A DNA stretch of 64,000 nucleotides from Dyadobacter pollutisoli. Its GTDB lineage: Bacteria; Bacteroidota; Bacteroidia; Cytophagales; Spirosomataceae. The position numbers were made by a program, and so were the translations under genes. Of this stretch, positions 16,439-25,504 are shown piece by piece. The stretch's first letter is position 1, and every line of letters starts with the position of its first letter. The notes beneath the pieces were generated by a model. The model saw only the letters and a list, made by a program, of their open reading frames with translations. It was not told where the DNA came from and ran no database searches. The stretch spans positions 6,856,501 through 6,920,500 of the forward strand of contig NZ_CP112998.1 in the NCBI RefSeq assembly GCF_026625565.1. Direction: 5' to 3'.

Positions 16439-17074
16439 ATGTTAAAACCTAGACAATTGCTTGTCATTTGTGCCACCGTTTTGCTTGTAAACTCCGCTTT
16501 TTTAGTCAACAAACTGCCTTCTCTGGCTCCCGAAAAGAAACCCGTAAAACTATTTAACGGAAAAGACCTGACGGGCTGGAAAATTAACGGAACGGAAAAA
16601 TGGTATGTTGAAAAAGGCGAGCTGATCTGCGAAAGCGGCCCGGACAAAAAATACGGCTACCTGACTACGGACAAGTTTTACAAGAATTTCGATCTATCCC
16701 TTCAGTTCAAACAGGAAGCAAACGGCAATAGCGGCGTATTCTTCCGTTCTACCGTGGATGGCACCAAAGTATCGGGCTGGCAGGTAGAAGTAGCGCCGCC
16801 AAACCACGATACTGGCGGTATTTACGAATCATATGGCCGCAACTGGCTGGTTCAGATCCCTGACGAAAAAGAGGGTTTCCTGAAAATGGGAGAATGGAAC
16901 ACATTGCGCATTCGCGCAGTGGGCGACAAAGTACAGACCTGGCTCAATGGTAATGCCATGGTGGATTTTGATGATGCTAAAATCGGTGCGGGAAATGGTT
17001 CTATTGCATTGCAGATCCACGACGGCGGAGGTATCAAGGTACGTTGGAAAAATATAGTAGTAGAAGAGCTTTAA
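16439..17074 (+). CDS. DUF1080 (3-keto-disaccharide hydrolase-like) secreted protein
   Basis: 211 residues with an N-terminal signal segment (LLVICATVLLVNSAF) and then a single DUF1080 jelly-roll domain: KLFNGKDLTGWKING, DKKYGYLTTDKFYKNFDL, GNSGVFFRS, GWQVEVAPPNHDTGGIYE and LQIHDGGGIKVRWKNI. Some members of this family hydrolyse 3-keto glycosides; substrate here is unknown. It is monocistronic and followed by a long hairpin with a T-run. Confidence 0.9.
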   Translation: MLKPRQLLVICATVLLVNSAFLVNKLPSLAPEKKPVKLFNGKDLTGWKINGTEKWYVEKGELICESGPDKKYGYLTTDKFYKNFDLSLQFKQEANGNSGVFFRSTVDGTKVSGWQVEVAPPNHDTGGIYESYGRNWLVQIPDEKEGFLKMGEWNTLRIRAVGDKVQTWLNGNAMVDFDDAKIGAGNGSIALQIHDGGGIKVRWKNIVVEEL

Positions 17075-17154
17075 CCAGCCGTATTTTTCATTCGGGCGCC
17101 CGGTAAATTCATACCATCGAAAACGGCAGTTCGTCGGAATTAACTAACTCACTG

Positions 17155-17217
17155 GCTTCATGGCCAATAGATTTGTGTCAACAATAACACAAATGCTATT
17201 AGCCATGAAGCTTTTTT
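17155..17217 (+). terminator. Long hairpin terminator after the DUF1080 gene
   Basis: The arms 17155-17178 and 17187-17211 pair over about 23 bp with one mismatch and one bulge around the loop CAACAATA, and TTTTTT follows. The stem is longer than usual for a terminator and includes an ATG (17205) that opens a 30-codon frame. Confidence 0.75.
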
Positions 17218-17297
17218 ATTATTTACTGTTATTCATTTCACCACTTGCCTATTCCCAAAAAAGGCCAAGGTTTCCAAAGACGATCTTTGAATTTTAA
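17205..17297 (+). CDS. Possible 30-residue signal-peptide-like small ORF
   Basis: The frame MKLFYYLLLFISPLAYSQ followed by KRPRF and a TAA stop looks like a Sec signal peptide with a short basic mature end. Its ATG lies in the 3' arm of the terminator hairpin, which would hide it in RNA. It could be a real small peptide, the remnant of a truncated exported protein, or chance translation of a T-rich terminator tail. I consider the last possibility the most likely. Confidence 0.2.
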   Translation: MKLFYYLLLFISPLAYSQKRPRFPKTIFEF

Positions 17298-17326
17298 TCA
17301 CAATCAAACTTTAATCAGTATAACAA

Positions 17327-17983
17327 ATGAAAAATCTATTGACAACTGCTTTTGCCATTATCCTTTCGGCAGGCGCGTTGTGGGCTCAGAACGAAAAATA
17401 TACCCAGGCGATGACCGACGGGATCCAGGCTTTGAATGGTATCGACCGTGTCAAGCCCGATGCCAAAGTTTTGCAGGACATCGCTAATCGTTTCGAAAGA
17501 ATAGCGGCGGCGGAGCCAAAGGAATGGCTGCCCAAATATTATGCAGCATATAGCAATGTGATCCTGGGCTTTGTAGGAGCCAGTATTACCGAAAAAGATC
17601 AGTATCTGGATAAAGCTAACGCCTTATTGAAAGAGGCCGAGGCAATAGTAGGTAAGCCCAATGATGAGTTGCAAGTATTGAATGCATACCGGTCGCAAAT
17701 ACACCTGGCAGCGGACCCAATGAACCGCTGGGAGGCAGATGGAGCAAAATTTGCAGAGTACCTGGATGCTGCCAAATCAATCAACCCGGAAAATCCGCGT
17801 ATTTATTACCTGGAAGGGTCGAGTTTATTCTTTACACCGGAAGAGTACGGCGGAGGTAAAAAAGTAGCAAAACCGTTGTTGGAAAAAGCGACACAAAAAT
17901 TCTCTGCATTTAAAGCTGAATCTCCGATACATCCGTCCTGGGGCAAGATGGAAACGGAATGGATGCTGTCTCAAAGCAATTGA
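17327..17983 (+). CDS. Secreted protein of unknown function, TPR-like helical
   Basis: 218 residues with a clear Sec signal peptide (MKNLLTTAFAIILSAGALWAQ, cleavage expected after AWAQ or LWA) and a mature part made mostly of amphipathic helices (QALNGIDRVKPDAKVLQDI, WLPKYYAAYSNVILGFVGA, YLDKANALLKEAEAI) that resembles tetratricopeptide-type repeats. It ends 22 nt before the histidine kinase gene, so it probably shares a transcript with the two-component pair; a role as periplasmic sensor partner would be speculation. Confidence 0.75.
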   Translation: MKNLLTTAFAIILSAGALWAQNEKYTQAMTDGIQALNGIDRVKPDAKVLQDIANRFERIAAAEPKEWLPKYYAAYSNVILGFVGASITEKDQYLDKANALLKEAEAIVGKPNDELQVLNAYRSQIHLAADPMNRWEADGAKFAEYLDAAKSINPENPRIYYLEGSSLFFTPEEYGGGKKVAKPLLEKATQKFSAFKAESPIHPSWGKMETEWMLSQSN

Positions 17984-18005
17984 TTAACTCGCCATATAGA
18001 AGCAA

Positions 18006-19454
18006 ATGGAGGATAAAGAAAAGAAGCCGTTACGCATGACGGCTTCGTCGCTGGATGGGAGGGATTTTAGTAATATGGATCTGGAAAATGCAGATTTCAG
18101 TTTTTCGAGTTTGAAAGACATCAATTTCGACGGCTGTAACCTACGCAATGCAAAACTGCGTTTTTCAGCGCTCGACCGCACCACTTTCAGGAACGCAGAC
18201 CTGCGGAATGCGGACCTGAGTTTCAGCAGCCTGTCTAATGTGGATTTATCCGGGGCGAAAGTTGAGGGGGCGAATTTCAGTTTTACATCTCAGGAAAAGC
18301 CATTCAACTGGCAGGATTTCAGCCTGATCGGTCTTATCAAAAATCAGGGTTGGCTTGGTACGTCGGTTGCGATCATTTTGGGCGCGGTGATATTGTACGG
18401 GATCAATGCAATTTCATACTTCACTGCCGAGATTGTTTATACCGATGAGCCTGTCAGGATCAAGCTGTATCAGTACCTGGTTTTTCAGAATATCATTGCA
18501 GGCGTATTTACGATCCTGGTCACGCAGGGGCTAACGGTCATGCTGGATATGATCGTAAAAAGGAACGGCGTTAAGCATTTGATTTTGACGGTAATCATTT
18601 TTGCTACCAATACTTTGCTTAGCATTGCGATTTATTATGTCGTTGGGATAGAGACCGTATTGAAATACAAACAAATGTATCCTACCGAAACGGCTCAATC
18701 GGCTCCCTGGTACTGGTACATGTGGGGGCCGATCATCGTTGCCAACGTTTTTTACTACCTCAGCAGGGAAGGAAAGCAGATTTCACGAAAAATATCAGAT
18801 CAGGAATACCAGCTGCTCAATCTCGAAAAGCTGAAAACACGGGCCGAACTGGACGCATTGCAAGCCCGCATTAACCCACATTTCCTGTATAACTCCCTGA
18901 ATAGCATCGCCAGTCTCGTTCATGAAGATCCCGACAAAGCCGAAGAAATGACACTGCTGCTTTCCAAGCTTTTCCGATACACGACGGGACGTAAGACGGA
19001 GGATTATTTCGATACTATTGAGAATGAACTGGAAATGGTAGAGACGTATTTGCAGGTTGAAAAAGTAAGGTTTGGCGATCGCCTGCGGTTTACGGTGGAA
19101 GTAATGGACGCGACTTTGAGGGAATTACAGGTTCCTAAATTTATATTGCAGCCGATTGTGGAGAATGCGATCAAGCATGGTATTTCCAGAATGGCGGAAC
19201 AGGGTAATATTGTGGTCAGGATATATGAAGAGGATAATTGGCTCCATTTGTGTGTCCATGACAACGGGCCTGCTTTTCCCGATACCATGGGAGCGGGGTA
19301 TGGTATCCGCAGCATTCAGGATAAACTGAAATTGCTTTACGGCGAAGAGGCTAGGCTCGAACTTCATAATCAACCGACCAAATCTGTCAACATTGCCATT
19401 CAAAAATCAGCCATCGAACAACATCAGCAAGCAAATCATGCAGTTTCCTCTTAA
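18006..19454 (+). CDS. Pentapeptide-repeat LytS/YehU-type sensor histidine kinase
   Basis: 482 residues in an unusual order. Residues about 15-98 are pentapeptide repeats of the A(D/N)LxF type (NADLRNADLSFSSL, GAKVEGANFSF). Four membrane segments follow (about 118-250: SVAIILGAVILYGINAISYF, NIIAGVFTILVTQGLTVML, LILTVIIFATNTLLSIAIYY, WGPIIVANVFYYL). Then comes a His_kinase domain with the phosphoacceptor in ARINPHFLYNSLNS (His near 292) and a GHKL ATPase with VENAIKHGI and GAGYGIRSI. It overlaps the LytTR regulator gene by 17 nt, so the two form a two-component system. Confidence 0.9.
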   Translation: MEDKEKKPLRMTASSLDGRDFSNMDLENADFSFSSLKDINFDGCNLRNAKLRFSALDRTTFRNADLRNADLSFSSLSNVDLSGAKVEGANFSFTSQEKPFNWQDFSLIGLIKNQGWLGTSVAIILGAVILYGINAISYFTAEIVYTDEPVRIKLYQYLVFQNIIAGVFTILVTQGLTVMLDMIVKRNGVKHLILTVIIFATNTLLSIAIYYVVGIETVLKYKQMYPTETAQSAPWYWYMWGPIIVANVFYYLSREGKQISRKISDQEYQLLNLEKLKTRAELDALQARINPHFLYNSLNSIASLVHEDPDKAEEMTLLLSKLFRYTTGRKTEDYFDTIENELEMVETYLQVEKVRFGDRLRFTVEVMDATLRELQVPKFILQPIVENAIKHGISRMAEQGNIVVRIYEEDNWLHLCVHDNGPAFPDTMGAGYGIRSIQDKLKLLYGEEARLELHNQPTKSVNIAIQKSAIEQHQQANHAVSS

Positions 19455-20217
19455 AACAATATTAATAGACGACGAACCATTGGCTTTAAGCCGTTTGAGA
19501 AGGTTATTGGAAAAGCATCAGGACGTTTTTTCAATTGTTTCAGAAGCCCGGAACGGTGCGGAAGGGTTGGTAGAAATCGACAAATACCACCCAGACATCA
19601 TTTTTCTGGACATTGAGATGCCGTTATTGAATGGTTTCGAAATGCTTTCCAAACTTACAAAAATGCCACTGGTCGTTTTTTCAACCGCTTACGACCAGTA
19701 TGCGATCCGCGCATTTGAGGAAAACTCGGTGGATTATCTTTTGAAACCGGTAGAAAACGATCGCTTGCTCAAAACCATTGACAAGATCCGTAACATTACC
19801 AGTGCTGGCGCGGGCGTCTCGGGAAGTAACCCCTATTCGGACAACCTGCTGAGGCTTCTCGAAGAAATGAAGCCAAAAAAGGAGATATTTTCATTGTCGG
19901 TCAAATCCGGCGACCGTATCCTGCTGGTTCCACTGACGGAAATCACCCATTTTGAAGCGGAGGAAAAGTACGTTTTCCTCAATACGCTGGACGGACAGAA
20001 ATATCTGCTGAACTACACATTAACCTCTCTGGAAGAAAAACTTCCACGACACTACCTCCGCATCAGCCGGGCGGGTATAGTTAACTCGCACCACATCAAA
20101 GAAATCCAGAAACATTTCAATGGAAAGTATGTCATTTTAATGCGTGATCGCAAAGCATCGCAGGTCACCAGCGGGAGCACATACACAGATGTGATCCGCC
20201 ATCTTCTTGATAATTAA
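19438..20217 (+). CDS. LytTR-family response regulator
   Basis: 259 residues. The receiver domain (about 1-120) has the acidic pair in ILIDDEPLAL, the phosphoacceptor aspartate in IIFLDIEMPLLNGFEML, and the conserved FSTAYDQYAIRAFEE and VDYLLKPV motifs. A linker leads to a LytTR DNA-binding domain (about 155-255: ILLVPLTEITHFEAEEKYVF, HYLRISRAGIVN, GKYVILMRDRKASQVT). The ATG at 19438 is chosen; a frame extension to 19393 lies inside the kinase coding sequence. Cognate to the overlapping kinase, with targets unknown. Confidence 0.93.
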   Translation: MQFPLKTILIDDEPLALSRLRRLLEKHQDVFSIVSEARNGAEGLVEIDKYHPDIIFLDIEMPLLNGFEMLSKLTKMPLVVFSTAYDQYAIRAFEENSVDYLLKPVENDRLLKTIDKIRNITSAGAGVSGSNPYSDNLLRLLEEMKPKKEIFSLSVKSGDRILLVPLTEITHFEAEEKYVFLNTLDGQKYLLNYTLTSLEEKLPRHYLRISRAGIVNSHHIKEIQKHFNGKYVILMRDRKASQVTSGSTYTDVIRHLLDN

Positions 20218-20535
20218 TTGGGTTACCGCCACATCTGCACGGGAATATTGATTTTGAAGAGGCCATACTTATTCCTAAATTGCGCCCCTATTTAAAATCC
20301 CAATACAATTTTGAAAGGCTAATCTGCTGTTCATCAGAAGGTTCACGGTCACTCAGGATAATTTAACAGTTGAAATTTTCATACTTTCGGCACATAATAA
20401 CCTGATAAAGCGTATCTGTTGATGAGCAAAGTGATTCCTGAAAACCAAGGTGACTAAAAAATTCAGCACGAATTGATAAGATCCTTATTTATTGTTCATT
20501 TGTTTTGTTAAAAAAGGTTAAAGGGATCAGGAATA
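20218..20535. other. Gene-free region upstream of uppS
   Basis: 318 bp between the regulator and uppS. I see no ORF, RNA gene or strong hairpin. It is AT-rich and probably holds the promoter of the uppS-bamA cluster; TACTTTCG at 20382-20389 is one mismatch from the -7 consensus. Confidence 0.4.
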
Positions 20536-21288
20536 ATGAAGGAGCTCATTGATACGGGCAATCTGCCAAAGCACATAGCCGTTATCATGGACGGTAACGG
20601 AAGATGGGCCCAAAACCAGGGAGCAGCGCGTGTGTTCGGCCATCGTAATGCGATTAAAGCCGTGAGGGAAGTAACTGAGGGGTGTGCGGATTTGGGAGTT
20701 TCATACTTGACACTCTATGCATTTTCTACTGAAAACTGGGCGCGTCCCGAGTTTGAGGTGAGAGCATTGATGGAGTTGCTGGTGCAGTCAATCCGGAATG
20801 AATTGCCAACTATGCTTAAAAACAATGTGCGGCTGGACACGATCGGTAATACAGAAAGTTTGCCAAAAAGTTGTCGTAACCAGCTTGCGGAAGCAATAGA
20901 AGCTACCAGCCACAATACCGGCCTGAACCTCATTTTAGCATTGGGATACAGCGGGAAGTGGGATATTACCCAGGCAGCGAGAAAAATAGCGGAAGACGTA
21001 AAGAAAGGGATTTTGACCCCGGAGGAGATTAACGAGGACCTATTGTCTGCCCATCTTTCAACAGAGGATCGTCCCGACGTTGACCTGATGTTACGGACTG
21101 GTGGGGATCACAGGATCAGCAATTTTCTTTTATGGCAACTGGCTTACGCTGAACTGTATTTTTATGAAGATCTCTTCTGGCCTGATTTCCGGCGGGAGCA
21201 TCTTTACGAGGCGATTTTATCTTTTCAAAACAGAGAGAGGCGTTTCGGTAAAACGGGTGAACAAATAAAAGCGAATAGTGCTAAGTAG
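20536..21288 (+). CDS. uppS: Undecaprenyl diphosphate synthase (cis-prenyltransferase)
   Basis: Adds isopentenyl units in cis to farnesyl diphosphate to make the lipid carrier for peptidoglycan and surface polysaccharides. The 250-residue protein shows the family blocks HIAVIMDGNGRWAQNQG (catalytic Asp), GHRNAIKAVREV, LTLYAFSTENWARP, LILALGYSGKWDI, and DLMLRTGGDHRISNFLLWQLAYAELYF. It leads a likely operon with bamA (6 nt gap) and two Skp genes, an envelope-biogenesis grouping also known in other Gram-negatives. Confidence 0.97.
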   Translation: MKELIDTGNLPKHIAVIMDGNGRWAQNQGAARVFGHRNAIKAVREVTEGCADLGVSYLTLYAFSTENWARPEFEVRALMELLVQSIRNELPTMLKNNVRLDTIGNTESLPKSCRNQLAEAIEATSHNTGLNLILALGYSGKWDITQAARKIAEDVKKGILTPEEINEDLLSAHLSTEDRPDVDLMLRTGGDHRISNFLLWQLAYAELYFYEDLFWPDFRREHLYEAILSFQNRERRFGKTGEQIKANSAK

Positions 21289-21294
21289 AATAAT

Positions 21295-23892
21295 ATGAAC
21301 CTTGTGAAAAATTTGAATAAACCATTAGCACATCTGAAAGGTATCCTGGCATTTATGCTGATATGCAGCTGCTTATCTGCAACAGCACAACGGGTTGGAC
21401 TGGGCGCAACAGTCAAGCCGGCTACACCAGCCGCCAATATGGGCATAGATCCCGCGAATCCAAAAGAGTATACAATTGCCGAAGTAACTGTTTCAGGAAC
21501 ACAGTTTCTGGATCCTAATTCCATGATTTCAATTTCTGGTTTGAAGCCTGGGGACAAGATCAGGATCCCGGGACCAGCCGTAACTTCATCGATCAAGAGA
21601 ATGATGGATTTCGGTACGTTGGATGACGTGGAGATTCTGGCAACAAAGATTCAGGACGAAAAAGTTTGGTTAAACATTCATATCAAGGAAAGGCCAAGGC
21701 TCTACAAAGTATCATTCTCAGGTATCCGTAAAGGAGAGCGGGAAACACTTAATGACAAGGTGAAGCTGATCAAAGGCCGTGTGATCACGCCAACGATCAT
21801 TAAAAATACTCAGCTGGTCATCAAGAAATATTACATGGATAAAGGATTTTACAACACCAAAGTGAAGGTGCTGCAGATCCCGGATTCAACACGAGGCCAG
21901 GCTACATTGAATTTTACCATTACCAAGGGTAAAAAGGTTAAAATCGAAAAGATCAATATTGAAGGAAACACTGCTATCAGCGATCAACTGCTGAAACGCA
22001 AGATGAAAGGAACCAAGCAAAAGAGAATTGGCAGACTTTTCAACCCTTCAAAATACATTCCTAAAAAATACGACGAGGACAAGGAGAAACTGATCGCATA
22101 CTACCGTAAAAACGGTTATCGTGACGCTACGATCACTTTTGACACCATTAAAAATGGTAATGAAACGATCAGTATCGACATGAAGATCGATGAGGGAACA
22201 AAATACTACTACCGTAATATCACCTGGTCGGGTAATTACCTGTACAATTCACAGTTCCTGGGCGAACGTTTGGGTGTAAAGAAAGGCGATGTTTACAATC
22301 CGGAAGAACTGGAAAAGAAGATCAATGGTATCCCGGGTGCGGATGTCAGCTCCATTTACATGGATGATGGTTACCTGTATTTCCGCCTTGAGCCTACCGA
22401 AAAAGCGGTAGAGGGTGATTCAATTGATATTGAATTGAGAATGTTCGAAGGTAAGCAGGCTACTATTAACCGCATCCTTTTGAACGGAAATACTAAAACC
22501 AGTGACAGGGTAGTGCTTCGCGAGCTATTTACATTGCCGGGGCAGAAGTTTAGCAAAACTGAGATCATCAACACACAGCGCCAATTATCTCAAATGGGAT
22601 ATTTTGACCCTGAGAAAATCCAGATCAACCCCATTCCTAACCAGTCTGACGGAACGGTGGATATCGAGTATACTGTGGAGGAAAAACCTTCCGATCAGAT
22701 TGAATTATCAGGTGGATGGGGCGGTTACATTGGTTTTGTAGGAACATTAGGTCTTGTATTCAATAACTTCTCATTGAAAAACATTCCTAACCGTGAAACG
22801 TGGCGCCCATTGCCTTCGGGTGACGGACAGAAATTATCCCTTCGTTTTCAGGCAAACGGAAAGCAGTACCAGACTTACTCACTTTCATTCAGTGAGCCCT
22901 GGCTTGGAGGAAAGAAGCCAATCAACTTTGGGGTTTCCCTTCAAAGAACCGTTTATCGGATGACTGATTACAGTTCAATCTACGGTTTGGGTTCAGGAGG
23001 CTCACGGAATATCAGCTACCGTGGTGGGTACTATAACAATGGTATCACATTCTCACTAGGCCGTCGTTTGAAAGAACCGGATCGTAACCTCGTGATGACG
23101 CACTCGCTGTCTTATCAGCGGTATCGTCTGGATAGCCTGGACATTTTCCGCATCGGATACAGCACAGGTAGTTCCAACAACATTTCTTTTAATACAACCA
23201 TTTCAAGAAATACATTAAGTGATTTCCAATTCCCGAGAAGCGGAAGCAATATTTCTTTGAGCGGAACATTCACGCCGCCATATTCTTTGTTACGGAAAAA
23301 GGCATTCACGGATAAAACCGATACTTACCGCTGGGTTGAATACCACAAATGGATGTTCGATGCAAGTTACTATGCGACCATTACAGGCAAGCTGGTACTG
23401 AGCACCAGGGCGCACATGGGTTTCCTGGGAGCATACGGAAGCAAAGTAGGTTACAGCCCATTTGGTCGCTTCATCGTCGGTGGATCAGGTCTGGCAGGTC
23501 AGGGGTCATTCTCTTTGGCTGATCAGGACATCATCGGTCTGCGTGGTTACCAGGATCAGAAAGTAGGACCATTGGCACAAAATGGTTACCCGGCCTCAGG
23601 TGGTGGTATCGTTTACAACAAATATGTAATGGAACTTCGTTATCCGGTTTCATTGAATCCACAGGCTACGATTTTTATCCTCGGATTTGCTGAGGGAGGT
23701 AATAACTGGGGTACTTATAAAGAGTTCAATCCGTTCGATTTGAAAAGATCGGCTGGGGTAGGAGCTCGTATCTTTATGCCGGCGTTCGGGCTTTTGGGTA
23801 TCGACTGGGGTTATGGATTTGATAAAATCCAGGGCGAACCGAAGCGAAGCGGCCCGCAGTTCCATTTTACGATCGGACAGCAAATAAGATAA
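21295..23892 (+). CDS. bamA: Outer membrane protein assembly factor BamA
   Basis: Central component of the beta-barrel assembly machine. The 865-residue protein has a signal peptide (LMLICSCLSATAQ-like end near residue 32), a chain of POTRA domains from about 55 to 480 (IAEVTVSGTQFLDPNSM, KVKIEKINIEGNTAISDQLL, TINRILLNGNTKTSDRVVLREL) and a C-terminal 16-strand-type barrel to the end (HFTIGQQIR). The barrel loop motif appears as IIGLRGYQDQ, matching the (V/I)RG(F/Y) signature of the Omp85 superfamily. Between uppS and the Skp genes, consistent with outer membrane biogenesis. Confidence 0.96.
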   Translation: MNLVKNLNKPLAHLKGILAFMLICSCLSATAQRVGLGATVKPATPAANMGIDPANPKEYTIAEVTVSGTQFLDPNSMISISGLKPGDKIRIPGPAVTSSIKRMMDFGTLDDVEILATKIQDEKVWLNIHIKERPRLYKVSFSGIRKGERETLNDKVKLIKGRVITPTIIKNTQLVIKKYYMDKGFYNTKVKVLQIPDSTRGQATLNFTITKGKKVKIEKINIEGNTAISDQLLKRKMKGTKQKRIGRLFNPSKYIPKKYDEDKEKLIAYYRKNGYRDATITFDTIKNGNETISIDMKIDEGTKYYYRNITWSGNYLYNSQFLGERLGVKKGDVYNPEELEKKINGIPGADVSSIYMDDGYLYFRLEPTEKAVEGDSIDIELRMFEGKQATINRILLNGNTKTSDRVVLRELFTLPGQKFSKTEIINTQRQLSQMGYFDPEKIQINPIPNQSDGTVDIEYTVEEKPSDQIELSGGWGGYIGFVGTLGLVFNNFSLKNIPNRETWRPLPSGDGQKLSLRFQANGKQYQTYSLSFSEPWLGGKKPINFGVSLQRTVYRMTDYSSIYGLGSGGSRNISYRGGYYNNGITFSLGRRLKEPDRNLVMTHSLSYQRYRLDSLDIFRIGYSTGSSNNISFNTTISRNTLSDFQFPRSGSNISLSGTFTPPYSLLRKKAFTDKTDTYRWVEYHKWMFDASYYATITGKLVLSTRAHMGFLGAYGSKVGYSPFGRFIVGGSGLAGQGSFSLADQDIIGLRGYQDQKVGPLAQNGYPASGGGIVYNKYVMELRYPVSLNPQATIFILGFAEGGNNWGTYKEFNPFDLKRSAGVGARIFMPAFGLLGIDWGYGFDKIQGEPKRSGPQFHFTIGQQIR

Positions 23893-23944
23893 TATTCTCA
23901 ACAGGTGTTTCGTTAAGAAGTTTGCAAATTATTAGCTGCTTGGC

Positions 23945-24565
23945 ATGAAGAAGATTTTTATTTTACTAGTTTTGTCAATTCTATGTAGATCAGCGGTATG
24001 GGCCCAGAAGATCGGGTATGTTGATATGGAATTCATAACGAGTAAAATGCCGGAGTACCAACTGGCACAAACGGAGATGAAAAAATTCTCTGAAAAGTGG
24101 GCCAAGGAGATTTCGGACAAATTCGCGGAGACCGATCGCATGCAACGTGCATATATGGCAGAGGAAATCCTGCTGACTGATGACCTGAAAAGGAAAAGGC
24201 TGGGCGAGATCAAGGAGAAAGAACTGGAAGCCGGGGAATATAACAGTAAGATATTCGGAATGGAAGGGCTTCTTTTTCAGAAAAAGAAAGAGCTGATGAA
24301 GCCGGTACTTGAAAAAGTCCAACGGGCCGTCACCAAAGTTTGCAGCCAGCGCCGGCTTGATTTTATGTTTGACAAATCCAGCGACGTTGGAATGCTTTTC
24401 ACCAATCCCAAACATGATTATTCGGATTATGTGATGGAAGAACTTGGAATCGATTCCAAAGCAACCAAGGCTGGTACTGAAAAGACAGGCAAAGCAGAGC
24501 AACCAGTGACGGCACCAACAGAGAACTCACCAAAACAAAAAAGTACAACCAGTAAACTTAAATAA
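23945..24565 (+). CDS. Skp/OmpH-family periplasmic chaperone (first copy)
   Basis: 206 residues: signal peptide (MKKIFILLVLSILCRSAVWA), then the Skp start QKIGYVDMEFITSKMPEYQ, followed by long amphipathic helices that would form the chaperone tentacles, and the closing domain KVCSQRRLDFMFDKSSDVGMLF. The C-terminal 30 residues are a low-complexity Lys/Thr/Pro tail. Skp holds unfolded outer-membrane proteins on their way to BamA, whose gene lies immediately upstream. A paralogue follows 11 nt later. Confidence 0.93.
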   Translation: MKKIFILLVLSILCRSAVWAQKIGYVDMEFITSKMPEYQLAQTEMKKFSEKWAKEISDKFAETDRMQRAYMAEEILLTDDLKRKRLGEIKEKELEAGEYNSKIFGMEGLLFQKKKELMKPVLEKVQRAVTKVCSQRRLDFMFDKSSDVGMLFTNPKHDYSDYVMEELGIDSKATKAGTEKTGKAEQPVTAPTENSPKQKSTTSKLK

Positions 24566-24576
24566 GTAACAAAGCA

Positions 24577-25218
24577 ATGAAACAAAAATTGATGGCTTTT
24601 TTGGTCCTGATGACCATTATCACCACCCCTCTGTTAGCTCAAACAACCCCTGCAAGCGGACTTACCAAAATAGGTTATACCAATGTCGATTATATAATCG
24701 GTAAATTGCCTGAGAGCAAAGTGATGCAGAATCAGCTTGAAGTGACAAAGGCCCAGTTGGATAAAGCATTGGGAGAAACCTACAAAGAAGCGCAGGACAA
24801 GTATGAAGCTTATCAGAAAAACGGGGCTAACATGACTGATGTGATCCGTGCAGATAAAGAAAAAGAATTGTCAAACCTGCAAGCACGTATTGAAGAAATG
24901 CGTAACAATGCACAGACTTCTTTGCAAACCAAGCAACAACAATTGCTGGAGCCAATCTTGACTAAGGTTAACAACGCAATTCAGGAAGTGGGTAAAGAAG
25001 CAGGGTTCCTATTCATTCTGAACATGGATGCAGGTGCTGGAACTACTCCAATTATCCTGTTTGCAGCTTCCGAGGAAAACAATGCAACCAATCTGATCCT
25101 TAGGAAACTAGGAGTTGATCCTGACAAAGTAGAAGCAGCAGCACCAGCGGCCACTACGCCAGCTAAGCCAGCCACTACACCGGCAACCACTCCAGCGACG
25201 ACGCCTAAGAAAAAATAA
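24577..25218 (+). CDS. Skp/OmpH-family periplasmic chaperone (second copy)
   Basis: 213 residues with signal peptide (MKQKLMAFLVLMTIITTPLLAQ), the TKIGYTNVDYIIGKLPESK start, a helical arm region (about 50-120) and the core strand AGFLFILNMDAGAG. The last 30 residues are a repetitive Ala/Thr/Pro tail (ATTPAKPATTP-type repeats) ending in KKK. Tandem Skp genes after bamA are typical in Bacteroidota. A terminator follows, so this is probably the last gene of the uppS-bamA operon. Confidence 0.94.
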   Translation: MKQKLMAFLVLMTIITTPLLAQTTPASGLTKIGYTNVDYIIGKLPESKVMQNQLEVTKAQLDKALGETYKEAQDKYEAYQKNGANMTDVIRADKEKELSNLQARIEEMRNNAQTSLQTKQQQLLEPILTKVNNAIQEVGKEAGFLFILNMDAGAGTTPIILFAASEENNATNLILRKLGVDPDKVEAAAPAATTPAKPATTPATTPATTPKKK

Positions 25219-25238
25219 TAAGTACATTATTGAACTTA

Positions 25239-25286
25239 AAAAACCGGAGGGCAGTCTTTTAAACGGCTGATCTCCGGTTTTTGTTT
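25239..25286 (+). terminator. Intrinsic terminator after the Skp genes
   Basis: AAAAACCGGAG (25239-25249) and CTCCGGTTTTT (25272-25282) form the stem, followed by GTTTTT. It ends the uppS-bamA-skp-skp unit. Confidence 0.85.
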
Positions 25287-25504
25287 TTGGTCAGCCGGGT
25301 TTGATTCCGGCTTCCTTGCTTTTATTATAATCCGGGGAATGCGGCAAATATTTAAAAAATGCAAAAGGTGCTGAAAGTGAGAAAAGCTATTCTGTGAAAT
25401 CCAATTTTATAACTATTCAGAGGGCTTTCTATACAGTATTTACTAGTTTTGCGTTAAAATCTCAGTGCCCTTTTAACAATGGAATTAATTACATTTTCGA
25501 CATT

